From contig NZ_SHKY01000001.1 of assembly GCF_004217545.1 (NCBI RefSeq), positions 248,001 through 312,000 on the forward strand: DNA of 64,000 bases, given 5' to 3'. Of the stretch, positions 49,914 to 60,671 are shown piece after piece; position 1 is the stretch's first letter, and each line of letters opens with the position of its first letter. Under the pieces are notes generated by a model. The model was not told the origin of the DNA and searched no databases. It saw only the letters and a program-made list of their open reading frames with translations. Origin of the DNA: Krasilnikovia cinnamomea. Its GTDB lineage: Bacteria > Actinomycetota > Actinomycetes > Mycobacteriales > Micromonosporaceae. The translations under genes were made by a program, and so were the position numbers.

Positions 49914-50747
49914 TCAGCCGTCGGCGTCACCGCTGTCGGCGTTGCCTTCGAGATCCTCGGAGGCCGCGGAGACCGTCGGCTTGGCTTCGGCGGGGGCGGG
50001 CAGCGCGGCGTCCCCGGTCGGAGCCCCCTTCTCCGGTTCCGGCAGGTCCTTGCCGCCCTCGAGCAGGGTGATCAGTGCCGTCCCGGCGATGCGCCGGAAG
50101 GCGCGGCCCTTGCGGCGCCGGTCCAGCAGCGCCACTTCCAGCTGGGCGGCGCCCAGTTCGCGGGCGGCGCCGTTCTCGCCGCCGACGCTGCCGAGCGCCT
50201 CGACCGCCAGCTTCAGCGCGGCGCCGAGGTCGGCGGCGACGTCGTGGCGTTCCCGCAGCACGTTCGAGATCGCCTCGGCCTGCCCGCCCATGGCCATGAA
50301 TCCGGGCTCGTCCATGACCGAGCCGTCGTAGGTGATGCGGTACAGCTCGTCCGCCTCGACAGTCGCGCCCACCTGGGCCACGCAGATCTCGACCTCGTAC
50401 GGCTTCTGCGTCTCGCTGAAGATGGCGCCCAGGGTCTGGGTGTAGGCGTTGGCGAGGCCCCGGCCGGTGACGTCGCGGCGGTCGTAGCTGAAGCCGTTGA
50501 GGTCGGCCATCCGTACGCCCGCGCGGCGCAGGTTCTCGAACTCGTTGTAGCGGCCGACGGCCGCGAAGCCGATCTTGTCGTAGATCTCGCTGATCTTGCG
50601 CAGCGAGGTGAGGTTCTCGGCGACCAGCAGGATGCCGCCCTCGTAGGTGAGGACGACCGCGGAGCGGCCGCGCGCGATGCCCTTGCGGGCGTACTCCGAG
50701 CGGTCGCGCTGGACCTGCTCGGGCGAGGCGTAGAACTGCATTGCCAC
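49914..50747 (-). CDS. prcA: Proteasome alpha subunit
   Basis: 277 aa. The N-terminal gating region ([20 protein letters not shown]) matches actinobacterial PrcA. There is no N-terminal catalytic Thr, as expected for alpha. The C-terminal tail of about 55 residues is acidic and Ala-rich. Alpha rings cap the barrel and receive Mpa. GTG 50747 is chosen because it is well spaced from AAGGAG; the in-frame ATG 50741 is possible. It lies 57 nt after prcB, same strand. Confidence 0.96.
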   Translation of the reverse strand: MAMQFYASPEQVQRDRSEYARKGIARGRSAVVLTYEGGILLVAENLTSLRKISEIYDKIGFAAVGRYNEFENLRRAGVRMADLNGFSYDRRDVTGRGLANAYTQTLGAIFSETQKPYEVEICVAQVGATVEADELYRITYDGSVMDEPGFMAMGGQAEAISNVLRERHDVAADLGAALKLAVEALGSVGGENGAARELGAAQLEVALLDRRRKGRAFRRIAGTALITLLEGGKDLPEPEKGAPTGDAALPAPAEAKPTVSAASEDLEGNADSGDADG

Positions 50748-50804
50748 GGGTGGCTACTCCTTCGATGACCGGATGGCGGGTGTCCTGCGAACGGGCGCCG
50801 GCGC

Positions 50805-51644
50805 TCAGCCGCCCGGATTCTCCATCCGCCCGGCGACCACGTCCTCGGCCACCGAGGTGATCTCCGAATCGGCGAGGCGGTGGGTGCCCTCCGCCGTCGC
50901 GGTCATGACGACCGGGTAGATCTTGCGGGTCAGATCCGGGCCGCCGGTGGCGGTGTCGTCGTCGGCCGCGTCGTACAGCGCCTCGACCGCCAGCCGGATC
51001 GCGTCCGGGGTGCTGACGCCGGGCCGGTACCGCTTCTTCAGCGCCGCCTTGGCGAACAGCGAGCCGGAACCGATCGCGTCGAAGCCGGTCTCCTCGTAGA
51101 GACCGCCCGCCACGTCGAAGCTGAAGATGCGCCCCACCCGGGCCGGATCGCCGGGCGTCAGGTCGAACCCGGCGAACAGCGGCACGACCGCGAGCCCCTG
51201 CATGGCCGCGCCGAGGTTGCCGCGCACCATGGAGGCCAGCCGGTTGGCCTTACCGTCGAGGGACAGCATCGCGCCCTCGATCTTCTCGTAGTGCTCCAGC
51301 TCCACCTGGAACAGCCGCATCAGCTCGATGCCGACGCCCGCGGTGCCCGCGATGCCGATCAACGAGTGCGCATCCGCCGGGTGCACCTTCTCGATGTCCC
51401 GGCTGGCGATCAGGTTGCCCATGGTGGCGCGCCGGTCGCCGGCCATGACGACGCCCTCGGCGGTCGCAATGGCCACGATCGTGGTGGCGTGCGGTGCCAG
51501 TTCGGCGGCCATGCCGGGCGGCAGCGGCCGGCGACCCGGCAGCAGTTCGGGCGCGGCGTAGCTCAGGAACTGCGTGAAGGAGGACGTCCCCGCATTGGTG
51601 AACACATCTGGAAGACGCCCGGACGGATCAAAACCCGATGCCAC
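50805..51644 (-). CDS. prcB: Proteasome beta subunit
   Basis: 279 aa from GTG 51644. A propeptide of about 53 residues ends before the Thr-Thr pair in [15 protein letters not shown], with the catalytic Thr at about residue 54. The beta core ([30 protein letters not shown]) follows. It forms the proteolytic inner rings. The start region lies inside the 3' end of the upstream endonuclease-like gene (about 82-nt overlap). An in-frame start further upstream would overlap more and is not favoured. Confidence 0.95.
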   Translation of the reverse strand: MASGFDPSGRLPDVFTNAGTSSFTQFLSYAAPELLPGRRPLPPGMAAELAPHATTIVAIATAEGVVMAGDRRATMGNLIASRDIEKVHPADAHSLIGIAGTAGVGIELMRLFQVELEHYEKIEGAMLSLDGKANRLASMVRGNLGAAMQGLAVVPLFAGFDLTPGDPARVGRIFSFDVAGGLYEETGFDAIGSGSLFAKAALKKRYRPGVSTPDAIRLAVEALYDAADDDTATGGPDLTRKIYPVVMTATAEGTHRLADSEITSVAEDVVAGRMENPGG

Positions 51645-51883
51645 GTGGTTCCCTTCAGATACGTGATCGCCTCGGCCAGCAGTTCCGGGCTGTCCCGAAA
51701 CCGCCCGAGGCCACCAAAGCAGTCCAAGCACAATATCCCGCGCACCCATCCGGTGCGACGATCGTGATCAAGGTGTTGGGGGTCGGGCGCCCGGCAGATG
51801 GCGCACCGACCCTCCTGGGCCAACATCAACTCGTCGAACTCGACCGAGTTCTCTCCGTCGCGGTCGTCCAGCCCCCGTGGCAT
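51563..51883 (-). CDS. Endonuclease VII/HNH-like zinc protein nested in the proteasome operon
   Basis: 106 aa. Zinc Cys27, Cys30, Cys52 and Cys55, and the [15 protein letters not shown] core, resemble phage T4 endonuclease VII. However, the Asn normally found after the last Cys is Phe (CLDCFGGLG), so nuclease activity is doubtful. The C-terminal 27 residues are translated from the prcB start region in another frame. ATG 51883 with AGGGGAG upstream, 22 nt after pup. From memory, a similar gene occurs between pup and prcB in other actinobacteria such as Streptomyces. Confidence 0.8.
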   Translation of the reverse strand: MPRGLDDRDGENSVEFDELMLAQEGRCAICRAPDPQHLDHDRRTGWVRGILCLDCFGGLGRFRDSPELLAEAITYLKGTTWHRVLIRPGVFQMCSPMRGRPPSRSS

Positions 51884-51905
51884 GTCCGATTCGCTCCCCT
51901 AAGCG

Positions 51906-52121
51906 CTACTCGCCGCCCTTTTGTACGTATCCGCGGACGAACTCCTCCGCGTTCTCCTCCAGGACCGAGTCGATCTCGTCGAGCAGGTCGTCAACATCCT
52001 CGGTGATCTCGGCGTGCCGTTCGGCGACCTCCGGGCTGGCCTCTGTGGTGACGTCCTCGATCTCCTCGTCGCGGCGGCCCTTGCCGGACTGCGACTGGCC
52101 GCCGGTGTCTCGGGTTGCCAT
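51906..52121 (-). CDS. pup: Prokaryotic ubiquitin-like protein Pup
   Basis: 71 aa, disordered and acidic, with the Mpa-binding helix ([20 protein letters not shown]) and the tail [11 protein letters not shown]. The gene itself encodes the terminal Glu (codon GAG, then TAG), so Pup does not need Dop-mediated deamidation of a terminal Gln, unlike mycobacteria. ATG 52121 follows AAGGGGA. It is the first gene of the pup-endonuclease-prcB-prcA run. Confidence 0.97.
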   Translation of the reverse strand: MATRDTGGQSQSGKGRRDEEIEDVTTEASPEVAERHAEITEDVDDLLDEIDSVLEENAEEFVRGYVQKGGE

Positions 52122-52292
52122 CTGAGTCCCCCTTCATCGCCCTCGTCGCCCGGCATCGCCCAGCCGAGCCTCCCCGGTGCGGAGGCCCCTGACCAGCAAG
52201 CCCGCCCGCACCATCGGGTTGGGAAAAACCTACCTCGCGGGTACGACGAAAACCCCTGTCGCACCGGGTGTTTCTCTGCCCCGCCTGTCCGT

Positions 52293-53810
52293 TCAGCGAC
52301 TCGTGATGACCTCGAGCAGGTCCTTCGCGCTCTCACACCGGTCGAACAACGCGCCCACGTGCTTGCGGGTGCCCCGCTCCGGCTCCATCATCGGGACCCG
52401 CACCAGCGACTCCCGGCCGACATCGAAGATGACCGAGTCCCAACTGGCCGCGACCACTTCGGACGCGTACTGCGCCAGGCACCGGCCACGGAAGTAGGCC
52501 CGGGTGTCCTCCGGCGGCTCCACCATGGCGCTGCGGGTCTCGTCCTCGTCCAGCAGCGTCTTCATCGAACCGCGCGCCACCAGCCGGTGATACAGCCCCT
52601 TCTCCGGACGCACGTCGGAATACTGCAGGTCGACCAACTGCAGTTTCGGCGACGACCAGCCCAGGTTCTCCCGCTCGCGGTAGCCCTCCAGCAGCCGCAG
52701 CTTGGCCACCCAGTCCAGCTCGTCCGAGCACAGCATCGGGTCGCGGCCCAGCTTGTCCAGCACCGCCTCCCAGCGGCGCAGCACGTCCGTGGTCTGCTCG
52801 TCCACATCGTCGCCGAAGCGGTCGTCCACGAACAGCTTGGCCCGCTCGAAGTACGCCCACTGCAGGTCCAGCGCCGTCAACCGGCGCCCGTCGCGCAGCC
52901 GCACCAGGTGCTTGAGGCCGGGGTCGTGACTGATCGCCTTCAGCTCCGACACCGGATCCGCGATGCCCAGCTCACCGGTGAAGATCTTCGCCTCGATCAT
53001 GGCCAGCACCAGCGCGGTGGTGCCCACCTTCAGGTACGTGGCGATCTCGGACAGGTTCGCGTCACCGATGATGACGTGCAGCCGCCGGTACTTGTCGGCG
53101 TCGGCGTGCGGCTCGTCGCGGGTGTTGATGATCGGCCGCTTCAGCGTCGTCTCCAGGCCTACCTCGACCTCGAAGAAGTCCGCCCGTGAGGAGATCTGGA
53201 AACCGGCCCCGGTGCCGTCCTGGCCGATGCCGACCCGACCGGCGCCGCAGAACACCTGCCGGGTCACGAAGAACGGCGTCAGGTGCGCGACGATGTCCGC
53301 GAACGGGGTCTGCCGGCGCATCAGGTAGTTCTCGTGCGAGCCGTAGCTGGCGCCCTTGTTGTCGGTGTTGTTCTTGTACAGCTGGATCCGGTGCGCACCG
53401 GGGATCGTCGCGGCCCGGCGCGACGCCTCGGCCATCACCCGCTCGCCCGCCTTGTCCCAGCGCACCACGTCCATCGGGTTGGTGCATTCCGGGGTGCTGT
53501 ACTCCGGGTGGGCGTGGTCGACGTACAGCCGCGCCCCGTTGGTCAGTATCACGTTCGCGAGGCCCAGGTCCTCGTCCGCCAGCGCGTCCGCCGGGTCGTA
53601 GGCCGCACCCGAGTAGGTGAAGCCGCGGGCGTCTCGCAGCGGCGACTCCTCCTCGTAGTCCCAGCGCGCACGCCCGCCCCGGTTGAGTTCCGGCCGCGCC
53701 CCGTACGCGTTCACCACCTGCGATGAGGTGACCATCGGATTGGCCCCGGGCTGGCCGGGCACGGAGATTCCGTACTCGACCTCAGTGCCCATGATCCGTC
53801 GAACGCTCAT
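52293..53810 (-). CDS. dop: Depupylase Dop
   Basis: 505 aa. The N-terminus is [16 protein letters not shown], with [39 protein letters not shown] and [26 protein letters not shown] blocks shared with PafA. The Dop-specific length and [10 protein letters not shown] start distinguish it. It removes Pup from substrates; deamidation is probably unneeded here because Pup ends in Glu. ATG 53810, 171 nt upstream of pup. No internal frameshift. Confidence 0.96.
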   Translation of the reverse strand: MSVRRIMGTEVEYGISVPGQPGANPMVTSSQVVNAYGARPELNRGGRARWDYEEESPLRDARGFTYSGAAYDPADALADEDLGLANVILTNGARLYVDHAHPEYSTPECTNPMDVVRWDKAGERVMAEASRRAATIPGAHRIQLYKNNTDNKGASYGSHENYLMRRQTPFADIVAHLTPFFVTRQVFCGAGRVGIGQDGTGAGFQISSRADFFEVEVGLETTLKRPIINTRDEPHADADKYRRLHVIIGDANLSEIATYLKVGTTALVLAMIEAKIFTGELGIADPVSELKAISHDPGLKHLVRLRDGRRLTALDLQWAYFERAKLFVDDRFGDDVDEQTTDVLRRWEAVLDKLGRDPMLCSDELDWVAKLRLLEGYRERENLGWSSPKLQLVDLQYSDVRPEKGLYHRLVARGSMKTLLDEDETRSAMVEPPEDTRAYFRGRCLAQYASEVVAASWDSVIFDVGRESLVRVPMMEPERGTRKHVGALFDRCESAKDLLEVITSR

Positions 53811-53857
53811 CCCGCCACTCCGCCCGCCACGTCGTTCCCCGAGCCCATGCATCGAGC

Positions 53858-55282
53858 CTAGACGCTTCGCCGCGTGTCTTGTCGTCTGCGGGTACGCGGC
53901 GCGGCACGCTCGGTGGTGAACGGCACGCTCCGTGGCGGGCCCGGCGCCCCCTCGAGAGCGCGCAGCAGCCGCCGCCCGAGCGCCTGACCGGGCCGCTCGA
54001 CCACGCGCTGCGACACCGCGGCCACACCCAGCGCCAGCAGGAGGAACACGGCACCCACCAGGCACCGCTGCGGCGCCGGCCGGTGGGCCAGATCCGGCAC
54101 GAACCGCACCACCTGACCGAGCACCACGACGTGAAGGAGATACAGCGAGTAGCTGATCGTGCCCAGCCAAGCGAAAATGCGCGGAACGGCGCGCCGCCGC
54201 AGCGCGTACGCCACCGCGAAAGTGGCCGCCACGGCCGCCACCGTGGTCAGCCAGACCTCGGTGCTGCGCCCGGGCAGATACACCGCATGCGCCGCCACGG
54301 TGCCGCCGCCGACGGCCGCGAGAGCCGACGCGGCCGGCCACCGCCCCAGCTGCCCGTGCTGGGCCCGGAACACCACCGTCCCGGCGAACATGACCGCCAG
54401 CAGCAGCAGACCCTGCCAGGACGCGGCAACCGTGCTGTCGGCGCTCGGATGGCCGTCGAGCGCGGGCAGCGCCAGAAAGCAGATTCCGGCCGTCCCGGCG
54501 GCCAGGGTGAGGCGCCGGCGGCCGCTCAGGCAGGCCGCGACGACCCCGGCGACGAGCACCAGTAGCACCGCCGCCGTGATCCGGCGCCCGCCCGGATCCG
54601 CGGCGAACAGCCCGTCCGGCAGGCGGGGGCCCGCCATCAGGGCCACGGCCGCGAGCCCGGCAGCCCACCAGCCGCTGTGCCGGTGCAGCCGCCACGCGAA
54701 CAGCCCGGCCACCACCAGGTAGAAGATCATTTCGTACGACAGGGTCCAGAAGACCCGCACCGTCCCACGAAGCCCCAGCGGGTCCATCAGCATCGTGGCG
54801 TGGGCCAGCACCGCCGTGACCGGATCGGCGCGCAGCGAGGCCCGTAGCCCGCCCAGACCGGCCACCACCAGAACCCCGGTGACCGCGATCGTGGCCAGGT
54901 ACGCCGGGTACACCCGGAACAACCGCCCGACCCAGAAGCGGCGCAGCGAACCGTGCCGCTCCAGCGACATCGGGATCACGTACCCGCTGACGAGGAAGAA
55001 CAGCAGCACCCCGTACTTGCCCAGGTCGATGTGGTGGTGGATGCGCAGGTGCCGTTCGGGGCCGAGCACGACGGGGCTGAGATGGAACCAGACGACCGTG
55101 AGCGCCGCGAACCCGCGCAGCGCGTCCAGCCAGCCGAGCCGGGCCCCGGCTGAGCCGGGAGAGTCGGGGCCCGGAGAGCCGGGGCCCGAGGAGCCGGGGC
55201 CCGAGGAGCCGGGGTGGGTGCCGGGCGCCGGGCCGGTGGTGGAGCCCGGCGACCGGCCGGAGGCGGCGGTCTCGACGGTCAC
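53858..55282 (-). CDS. Membrane acyltransferase 3 (OafA-like)
   Basis: 474 aa with about ten membrane segments. The acyltransferase 3 signature starts at residue 51 ([20 protein letters not shown]), followed by [17 protein letters not shown] and [16 protein letters not shown]. Such enzymes O-acylate surface glycans or secondary metabolites. The cytoplasmic N-terminus (about residues 18-45) is a Ser-Gly-Pro repeat made of 15-nt units. It lies between dop and mpa, 47 nt from dop, and a strong terminator separates it from mpa. This is an unusual insertion. Confidence 0.9.
   Translation of the reverse strand: MTVETAASGRSPGSTTGPAPGTHPGSSGPGSSGPGSPGPDSPGSAGARLGWLDALRGFAALTVVWFHLSPVVLGPERHLRIHHHIDLGKYGVLLFFLVSGYVIPMSLERHGSLRRFWVGRLFRVYPAYLATIAVTGVLVVAGLGGLRASLRADPVTAVLAHATMLMDPLGLRGTVRVFWTLSYEMIFYLVVAGLFAWRLHRHSGWWAAGLAAVALMAGPRLPDGLFAADPGGRRITAAVLLVLVAGVVAACLSGRRRLTLAAGTAGICFLALPALDGHPSADSTVAASWQGLLLLAVMFAGTVVFRAQHGQLGRWPAASALAAVGGGTVAAHAVYLPGRSTEVWLTTVAAVAATFAVAYALRRRAVPRIFAWLGTISYSLYLLHVVVLGQVVRFVPDLAHRPAPQRCLVGAVFLLLALGVAAVSQRVVERPGQALGRRLLRALEGAPGPPRSVPFTTERAAPRTRRRQDTRRSV
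55150..55215 (-). repeat. 15-nt repeats in the acyltransferase N-terminus
   Basis: About four units of the plus-strand type GGGGCCCGAGGAGCC encode Ser/Gly/Pro pentapeptides. In frame and free of stops. Confidence 0.75.
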
Positions 55283-55298
55283 ACCGGGTGCAACGACG

Positions 55299-55336
55299 CG
55301 GCGCGGGCGGGGCGACGAATCGCCCCGCCCGCGCCG
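55299..55336. terminator. Perfect 17-bp stem-loop after mpa
   Basis: The arms 55299-55315 and 55320-55336 pair without mismatch around a CGAA loop. It lies between the mpa stop and the acyltransferase start, so the latter is probably a separate transcription unit. Confidence 0.75.
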
Positions 55337-55348
55337 GGCGCTGCGGTG

Positions 55349-57130
55349 CTACAGGTACTGGCCGGTGTTGCTGACCGTGTCGATGGAGCGGCCGGCCTCG
55401 GCGCCCTTGCCGCCGGAGACGAGCGTACGGATGTAGACGATCCGCTCGCCCTTCTTGCCGGAGATCCGGGCCCAGTCGTCCGGGTTGGTGGTGTTGGGCA
55501 GGTCCTCGTTCTCGCGGAACTCGTCGACGCACGAGTCCAGCAGGTGCTGCAGGCGCAGCCCCTTCTTGCCGGAGGTGAGGAACTCCTTGATCGCCATCTT
55601 CTTGCCGCGGTCGACGATGTTCTGGATCATCGCGCCGGAGTTGAAGTCCTTGAAGTACAGGACCTCCTTGTCACCGTTGGCGTAGGTGACCTCCAGGAAG
55701 CGGTTCTCCTCGGACTCCGTGTACATCCGCAGCACGACGGCCTCGATCATCGCGGCCACCGTGACGTCGCGGTCGTTGCCGTGCTCGACCAGGTCGTCGT
55801 CGGAGAGCGGCAGCTCGGCCAGGATGTACTTGGCGAAGATGTCCTTGGCCGCCTCCGCGTCCGGACGCTCGATCTTGATCTTCACGTCGAGCCGGCCCGG
55901 GCGCAGGATCGCCGGGTCGATCATGTCTTCCCGGTTGGAGGCGCCGATGACGATGACGTTCTCCAGGCCCTCCACGCCGTCGATCTCGCTGAGCAGCTGC
56001 GGGACGATCGTGTTCTCCACGTCGGAGGAGACGCCGGAGCCGCGGGTCCGGAAGATCGAGTCCATCTCGTCGAAGAACACGATGACCGGGGTGCCCTCGC
56101 TGGCCTTCTCCCGGGCCCGCTGGAAGACCAGGCGGATGTGCCGCTCGGTCTCACCCACGTACTTGTTCAGCAGCTCCGGGCCCTTGATGTTGAGGAAGTA
56201 GCTGGTGTGCTTCTCCTCGCCGCGCCGCTCGGCGATCTTCTTCGCCAGCGAGTTCGCGACCGCCTTGGCGATCAGGGTCTTGCCGCAGCCGGGCGGGCCG
56301 TAGAGCAGGATGCCCTTCGGCGGGCGCAGCTGGTGCTCCCGGAACAGGTCCGCGTGCAGGAACGGCAGCTCCACCGCGTCGCGGATCTGCTCGATCTGCG
56401 CGTGCAGGCCACCGATGTCGCCGTAGTCGACGTCCGGGACCTCCTCGAGGACGAGCTCCTCGACCTCGCTCTTCGGAATGCGCTCGTAGGCGTACGCCGA
56501 GCGCGGCTCGATCATCAGCGAGTCACCCGCGCGCAACGCCGACACCTGCAGCGATTCGGCCAGGTGGACGATCCGCTCCTCGTCGGCGTGCGAGACGACC
56601 AGTGCGCGGTCGGGCAGCTCGCCGCCCGGCGCGGTCAGCACCTCCTTGAGCAGGACGACCTCGCCGACCCGCTCGTAGCCGAAGGCGTCGACGACGTTCA
56701 GCGCGTCGTTGAGCAGCACCTCCTGGCCGCGCTTGAGATCCTCCACCACCAGCGACGGGGACACCGCCACGCGGAGCTTGCGGCCGCCGGTGAACACGTC
56801 GACGGTGCCGTCCTCGTGTGCGGTGAGGAACACGCCGTAGCCGCTGGGCGGCTGGGCGAGCCGGTCAATCTCTTCCTTGAGAGTGACGATCTGAGCCCGG
56901 GCTTCCTTGAGGGTCGCCACGAGCCGGTCGTTGTTCTCGGTCAGTCGGGCCAGCTGCGCCTGCGTCGCCGCGAGCCGCTCTTCGAGCTGCCGGACGTGTC
57001 GGGGGCTTTCGGTCAACTTGCGCCGTACCAGAGCGAGTTCCTCCTGCAGGAACGCGACCTGGCTGGAGAGATCGTTGGCTTCCTTCTCCCAACGTGCGGC
57101 GCGTGAATCCGCCTCGTCGCTACGTGCCAC
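55349..57130 (-). CDS. mpa: Proteasome-associated AAA+ ATPase Mpa (ARC)
   Basis: 593 aa from GTG 57130. The N-terminal coiled coil (about 1-75) binds Pup, then two OB-type domains (90-230). The AAA core has Walker [10 protein letters not shown] near 275 and Walker [13 protein letters not shown] near 348, followed by the [20 protein letters not shown] block. The last three residues are QYL, the tail that docks into PrcA pockets. It unfolds pupylated proteins. The GTG has a GGGAGGTGGG site; a TAGTGT box is at 57168-57173. Confidence 0.97.
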   Translation of the reverse strand: MARSDEADSRAARWEKEANDLSSQVAFLQEELALVRRKLTESPRHVRQLEERLAATQAQLARLTENNDRLVATLKEARAQIVTLKEEIDRLAQPPSGYGVFLTAHEDGTVDVFTGGRKLRVAVSPSLVVEDLKRGQEVLLNDALNVVDAFGYERVGEVVLLKEVLTAPGGELPDRALVVSHADEERIVHLAESLQVSALRAGDSLMIEPRSAYAYERIPKSEVEELVLEEVPDVDYGDIGGLHAQIEQIRDAVELPFLHADLFREHQLRPPKGILLYGPPGCGKTLIAKAVANSLAKKIAERRGEEKHTSYFLNIKGPELLNKYVGETERHIRLVFQRAREKASEGTPVIVFFDEMDSIFRTRGSGVSSDVENTIVPQLLSEIDGVEGLENVIVIGASNREDMIDPAILRPGRLDVKIKIERPDAEAAKDIFAKYILAELPLSDDDLVEHGNDRDVTVAAMIEAVVLRMYTESEENRFLEVTYANGDKEVLYFKDFNSGAMIQNIVDRGKKMAIKEFLTSGKKGLRLQHLLDSCVDEFRENEDLPNTTNPDDWARISGKKGERIVYIRTLVSGGKGAEAGRSIDTVSNTGQYL

Positions 57131-57167
57131 GTCCCACCTCCCCGGGGGCTCGAACGTCTTGCACATA

Positions 57168-57196
57168 ACACTAGCCGTTGCGGGGCGGTTTTCGAC
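57168..57196 (-). promoter_or_regulatory. mpa: mpa promoter
   Basis: On the minus strand, GTCGAA (57191-57196), a 17-nt spacer, and TAGTGT (57168-57173). It leaves a leader of about 30 nt with a ribosome binding site, in contrast to the leaderless neighbours. Confidence 0.5.
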
Positions 57197-57305
57197 CGGT
57201 GCAACACCCTCGTCACTGAACCTTGATCCATTGAGCCGGACTGCCGCGCCACCCGGTCGGAGGTCTCCGGTACGGTCGGTGCGGGAGAACTGTGGGAGGC
57301 CCACC

Positions 57306-57599
57306 ATGTCGACACAGACGGGGACAGACGAGCTCCAGGTCTGGGTGGATCAGGATCTGTGCACCGGCGACGGCCTGTGCGTGCAGTACGCGCCGGAGGT
57401 CTTCGAATTCGACGTCGACGGTCTCGCGTACGTCAAGGACAGCGCCGGTGAGCTGCTGCAGGACCCTGGCGTGCGCACCGACGTGCCGGCCGGGCTGCGG
57501 CTCGAGGTGATCGACGCGGCCAAGGAGTGCCCGGGCGACTGCATCCACGTGGTGCGCCGCACCGATGACGTGGAGGTCGCCGGCCCCGACGCGGACTGA
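57306..57599 (+). CDS. Single-cluster ferredoxin
   Basis: 97 aa. The cluster motif is CTGDGLC (Cys19 and Cys25) plus CPGDC near the C-terminus. It has the [3Fe-4S] or single [4Fe-4S] style with an extended middle ([15 protein letters not shown]). ATG 57306 follows GGGAGG. It is divergent from mpa. The electron partner is not visible; a similar ferredoxin gene neighbours mpa in other actinobacteria (from memory). Confidence 0.88.
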   Translation: MSTQTGTDELQVWVDQDLCTGDGLCVQYAPEVFEFDVDGLAYVKDSAGELLQDPGVRTDVPAGLRLEVIDAAKECPGDCIHVVRRTDDVEVAGPDAD

Positions 57600-57608
57600 G
57601 GCGGCCCC

Positions 57609-58205
57609 TCAGAGCGTCGGGCGCCCGACCAGGGAGGCGACCACCCGGGAGAACTCCTCCAGGCGGGCGATCTGGCCCGGGCCGCCGTCGTCGAGGGTCT
57701 TGCCGAAGCGCAGCGCGTCGTGCCGCAGCGCGGGGCGGCCCTCCTCCTCCAGCCCGGGCGGCGGCACCGCGTCGTCGACGGAGCTGAGCAGCAGATACAC
57801 GTCGATGCTGTCGACCCGCGCCTGCCCGGTGGGGGTACGGGTGAGCCGCCGCCGGCAGCCCACCTCGGTGACCGTGGACAGCGGCACGACCCGCAGCGAG
57901 GAGGTCATCGAGCCGACCGGACCGTCCCCGGGCGCCACGTCCTCGCCGTGCCAGAGCACGAGCCGGCTGCCGTCGCAGATGACGACCTCCTGCCAGACGC
58001 CGTTCACCTCGTTGACGAAGCGCTCGAGTGTGAAACACAACACCGAGGCGCCGCGCAGCACCCCGAACAGCGCGTCGAGGGCCACTTCGGGGTCACGCAG
58101 ATACGCCCGGGCGGCCGAGTCGAGGTCCTCGTACGGCGACCAGTCCGGGAACACCGCCGGCATGTCGTTGCTGCCGCCGAACGGCGGTGAACTCATCGCG
58201 CCCAC
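57609..58205 (-). CDS. Conserved actinobacterial protein of unknown function
   Basis: 198 aa, not recognised. Pattern: helical N-terminus (ARAYLRDPEVALDALFGVL), a beta-rich middle (VNGVWQEVVICDGSRLVLWHGEDV; LRVVPLSTVTEVGCRRRLTR) and a C-terminal helix. No signal or membrane segment. Start GTG 58205 with GGGAGG 5 nt upstream; ATG 58196 is the alternative. It lies downstream of trmI behind a 157-nt gap filled with 18-nt tandem repeats. Confidence 0.78.
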   Translation of the reverse strand: MGAMSSPPFGGSNDMPAVFPDWSPYEDLDSAARAYLRDPEVALDALFGVLRGASVLCFTLERFVNEVNGVWQEVVICDGSRLVLWHGEDVAPGDGPVGSMTSSLRVVPLSTVTEVGCRRRLTRTPTGQARVDSIDVYLLLSSVDDAVPPPGLEEEGRPALRHDALRFGKTLDDGGPGQIARLEEFSRVVASLVGRPTL

Positions 58206-58211
58206 CCCATC

Positions 58212-58311
58212 CTCCCGCTGGCCCTGCTCCCGCTGGGGCCCTGGCGCTCGCTGAGGCCCTGCCCCTCGCTGAGGCCCTGCCCCTCGCTGGGGCCCTGCCT
58301 CCCGCTGACAC
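58212..58311. repeat. 18-nt tandem repeats between trmI and the 198-aa gene
   Basis: About five units related to CCCTCGCTGAGGCCCTGC. The unit is a multiple of three and leaves open frames on both strands, but no start with a ribosome binding site uses them. It forms the leader of the 198-aa gene. Confidence 0.8.
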
Positions 58312-58362
58312 CCGGCGATTGCAGGGGTCCGCGACGGAACCTACCCGACGCGGGCCCCGCGC

Positions 58363-59433
<1,071 letters not shown>

Positions 59434-60597
59434 TCAGCGCGGAACGTCGCGCCGCCGGCCGCGGTGCGGCTCCAGCACCTCGGCCAGGTCGCCGACGTGC
59501 AGGACGCCGAGCACATCCTCGCCTGCGGTCACCAGGTAGTGCGCACCCGGGTGGGCCTGCACCGCGCGGACCACCTGTTCGCCGCTGAGCCCCACCGGCA
59601 GCGCGGGCACGCCGGCCAGGCCGCGGGCCACCGTGTCGACCGCCACCCACGGCCGGCGCTGCGCCGGCACGCGGGCCGCCGAGCCGCTGTCGACCACCGC
59701 GACCAGGCGCCCGGCGGAGTCGGCGACGGCCAGCGTGTGGGGCTTGGCCGCCGCACCGGCGCGCCGCTGCGCCTCGGCGAGCGGGGTGCCCGAGGGCACC
59801 GCCAGCACTGGCCGGGCCAGCTCCTCCAGGTCCACCAGCGGGAACCGGCTGGTCATCCGGCCCAGCCGGATCGACTGGCCCGCGCCGTGTCCCAGCGTGA
59901 ACGCCACGAGCAGCACGAAGGCCAGCCCGAACAGGGTGAGCAGCCGCAGCTGGTACAGGCTCAGCGCCAGCAGCACGGTGCCCGCGGCGATCACCCGGCC
60001 GGCCCAGCCGGCCACGACCGTGGCCCGGTTGCGGTCGCGCAGCAGGGCCCACAACCCGGCGCGCAGCGCCCGGCCGCCGTCCAGCGGCAGGCCGGGCAGC
60101 ACGTTGAAGACCGTCACGATGAGGTTGCTGGCGGCGAGCTGGAAGGCGATCTGGGCGAGCACCGTACGGTCGGGCAACGCCAGCGCCGCGGCGGTGGACA
60201 CCGCACCCAGCACCAGGGACACGGCGGGGCCGGCCAGCGAGACGAGCGCGTCGACCCGGGGGTTCGGGGCGTCGGCGTCCATCTCCGTCCAGCCGCCCAG
60301 CAGTTCCAGGGTGATGCCGCGCACGCCGATGCCGTAGCGGCGGGCGGTCAGGGCGTGGCCCAGCTCGTGCAGCAGCACCGAGCCGAGCAGGCAGAGCACG
60401 AAACCGAAGCCGACCAGGTAGCCCAGCGGATCCGGCAGGCCCAGCTCGGTACGCACGTAGCCGCCGTAGACGACCGTGACGACCAGGGCGAGCAGAACCA
60501 TCGAGGGGTTGACGTAGACCGGCACGCCGAGGACCCGGCCGATTCGCCGTCCCCGGCGCGCGGAAGGCCGGCGCGGGCGCGGTGAGCTGTCGTCCAC
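59434..60597 (-). CDS. M50 site-2-protease family metalloprotease with CBS domains
   Basis: 387 aa. The zinc motif HELGH is at residues 77-81 inside a membrane helix; the second metal site is LPGLPLDGG. About six membrane segments. The C-terminal 130 residues (about 255-380) look like two CBS domains. This is the SpoIVFB/Rip3-like class that cuts membrane proteins within the bilayer, with CBS domains possibly sensing a nucleotide. GTG 60597 is supported by a TAGCAT box (60605-60610) 7 nt upstream. Confidence 0.9.
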   Translation of the reverse strand: MDDSSPRPRRPSARRGRRIGRVLGVPVYVNPSMVLLALVVTVVYGGYVRTELGLPDPLGYLVGFGFVLCLLGSVLLHELGHALTARRYGIGVRGITLELLGGWTEMDADAPNPRVDALVSLAGPAVSLVLGAVSTAAALALPDRTVLAQIAFQLAASNLIVTVFNVLPGLPLDGGRALRAGLWALLRDRNRATVVAGWAGRVIAAGTVLLALSLYQLRLLTLFGLAFVLLVAFTLGHGAGQSIRLGRMTSRFPLVDLEELARPVLAVPSGTPLAEAQRRAGAAAKPHTLAVADSAGRLVAVVDSGSAARVPAQRRPWVAVDTVARGLAGVPALPVGLSGEQVVRAVQAHPGAHYLVTAGEDVLGVLHVGDLAEVLEPHRGRRRDVPR

Positions 60598-60604
60598 GGC
60601 ATCG

Positions 60605-60610
60605 ATGCTA
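60605..60610 (-). promoter_or_regulatory. -10 box of the M50 protease promoter
   Basis: TAGCAT on the minus strand, 7 nt before GTG 60597; leaderless arrangement. Confidence 0.4.
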
Positions 60611-60658
60611 CGGAACGCCCGCTGCGTACCGATGCGCCGTTTCGTCGTACCTCTCCCC

Positions 60659-60664
60659 TAGCCT
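60659..60664 (+). promoter_or_regulatory. -10 box of the RecB-family nuclease promoter
   Basis: TAGCCT, 7 nt before ATG 60672; no ribosome binding site between them. Confidence 0.5.
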
Positions 60665-60671
60665 GTCCCCC

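Noticed and set aside
52122..52292. RNA gene or tRNA in the dop-pup gap
   Set aside because: I found no cloverleaf or other conserved RNA fold; the gap holds only the pup ribosome binding site and leader.
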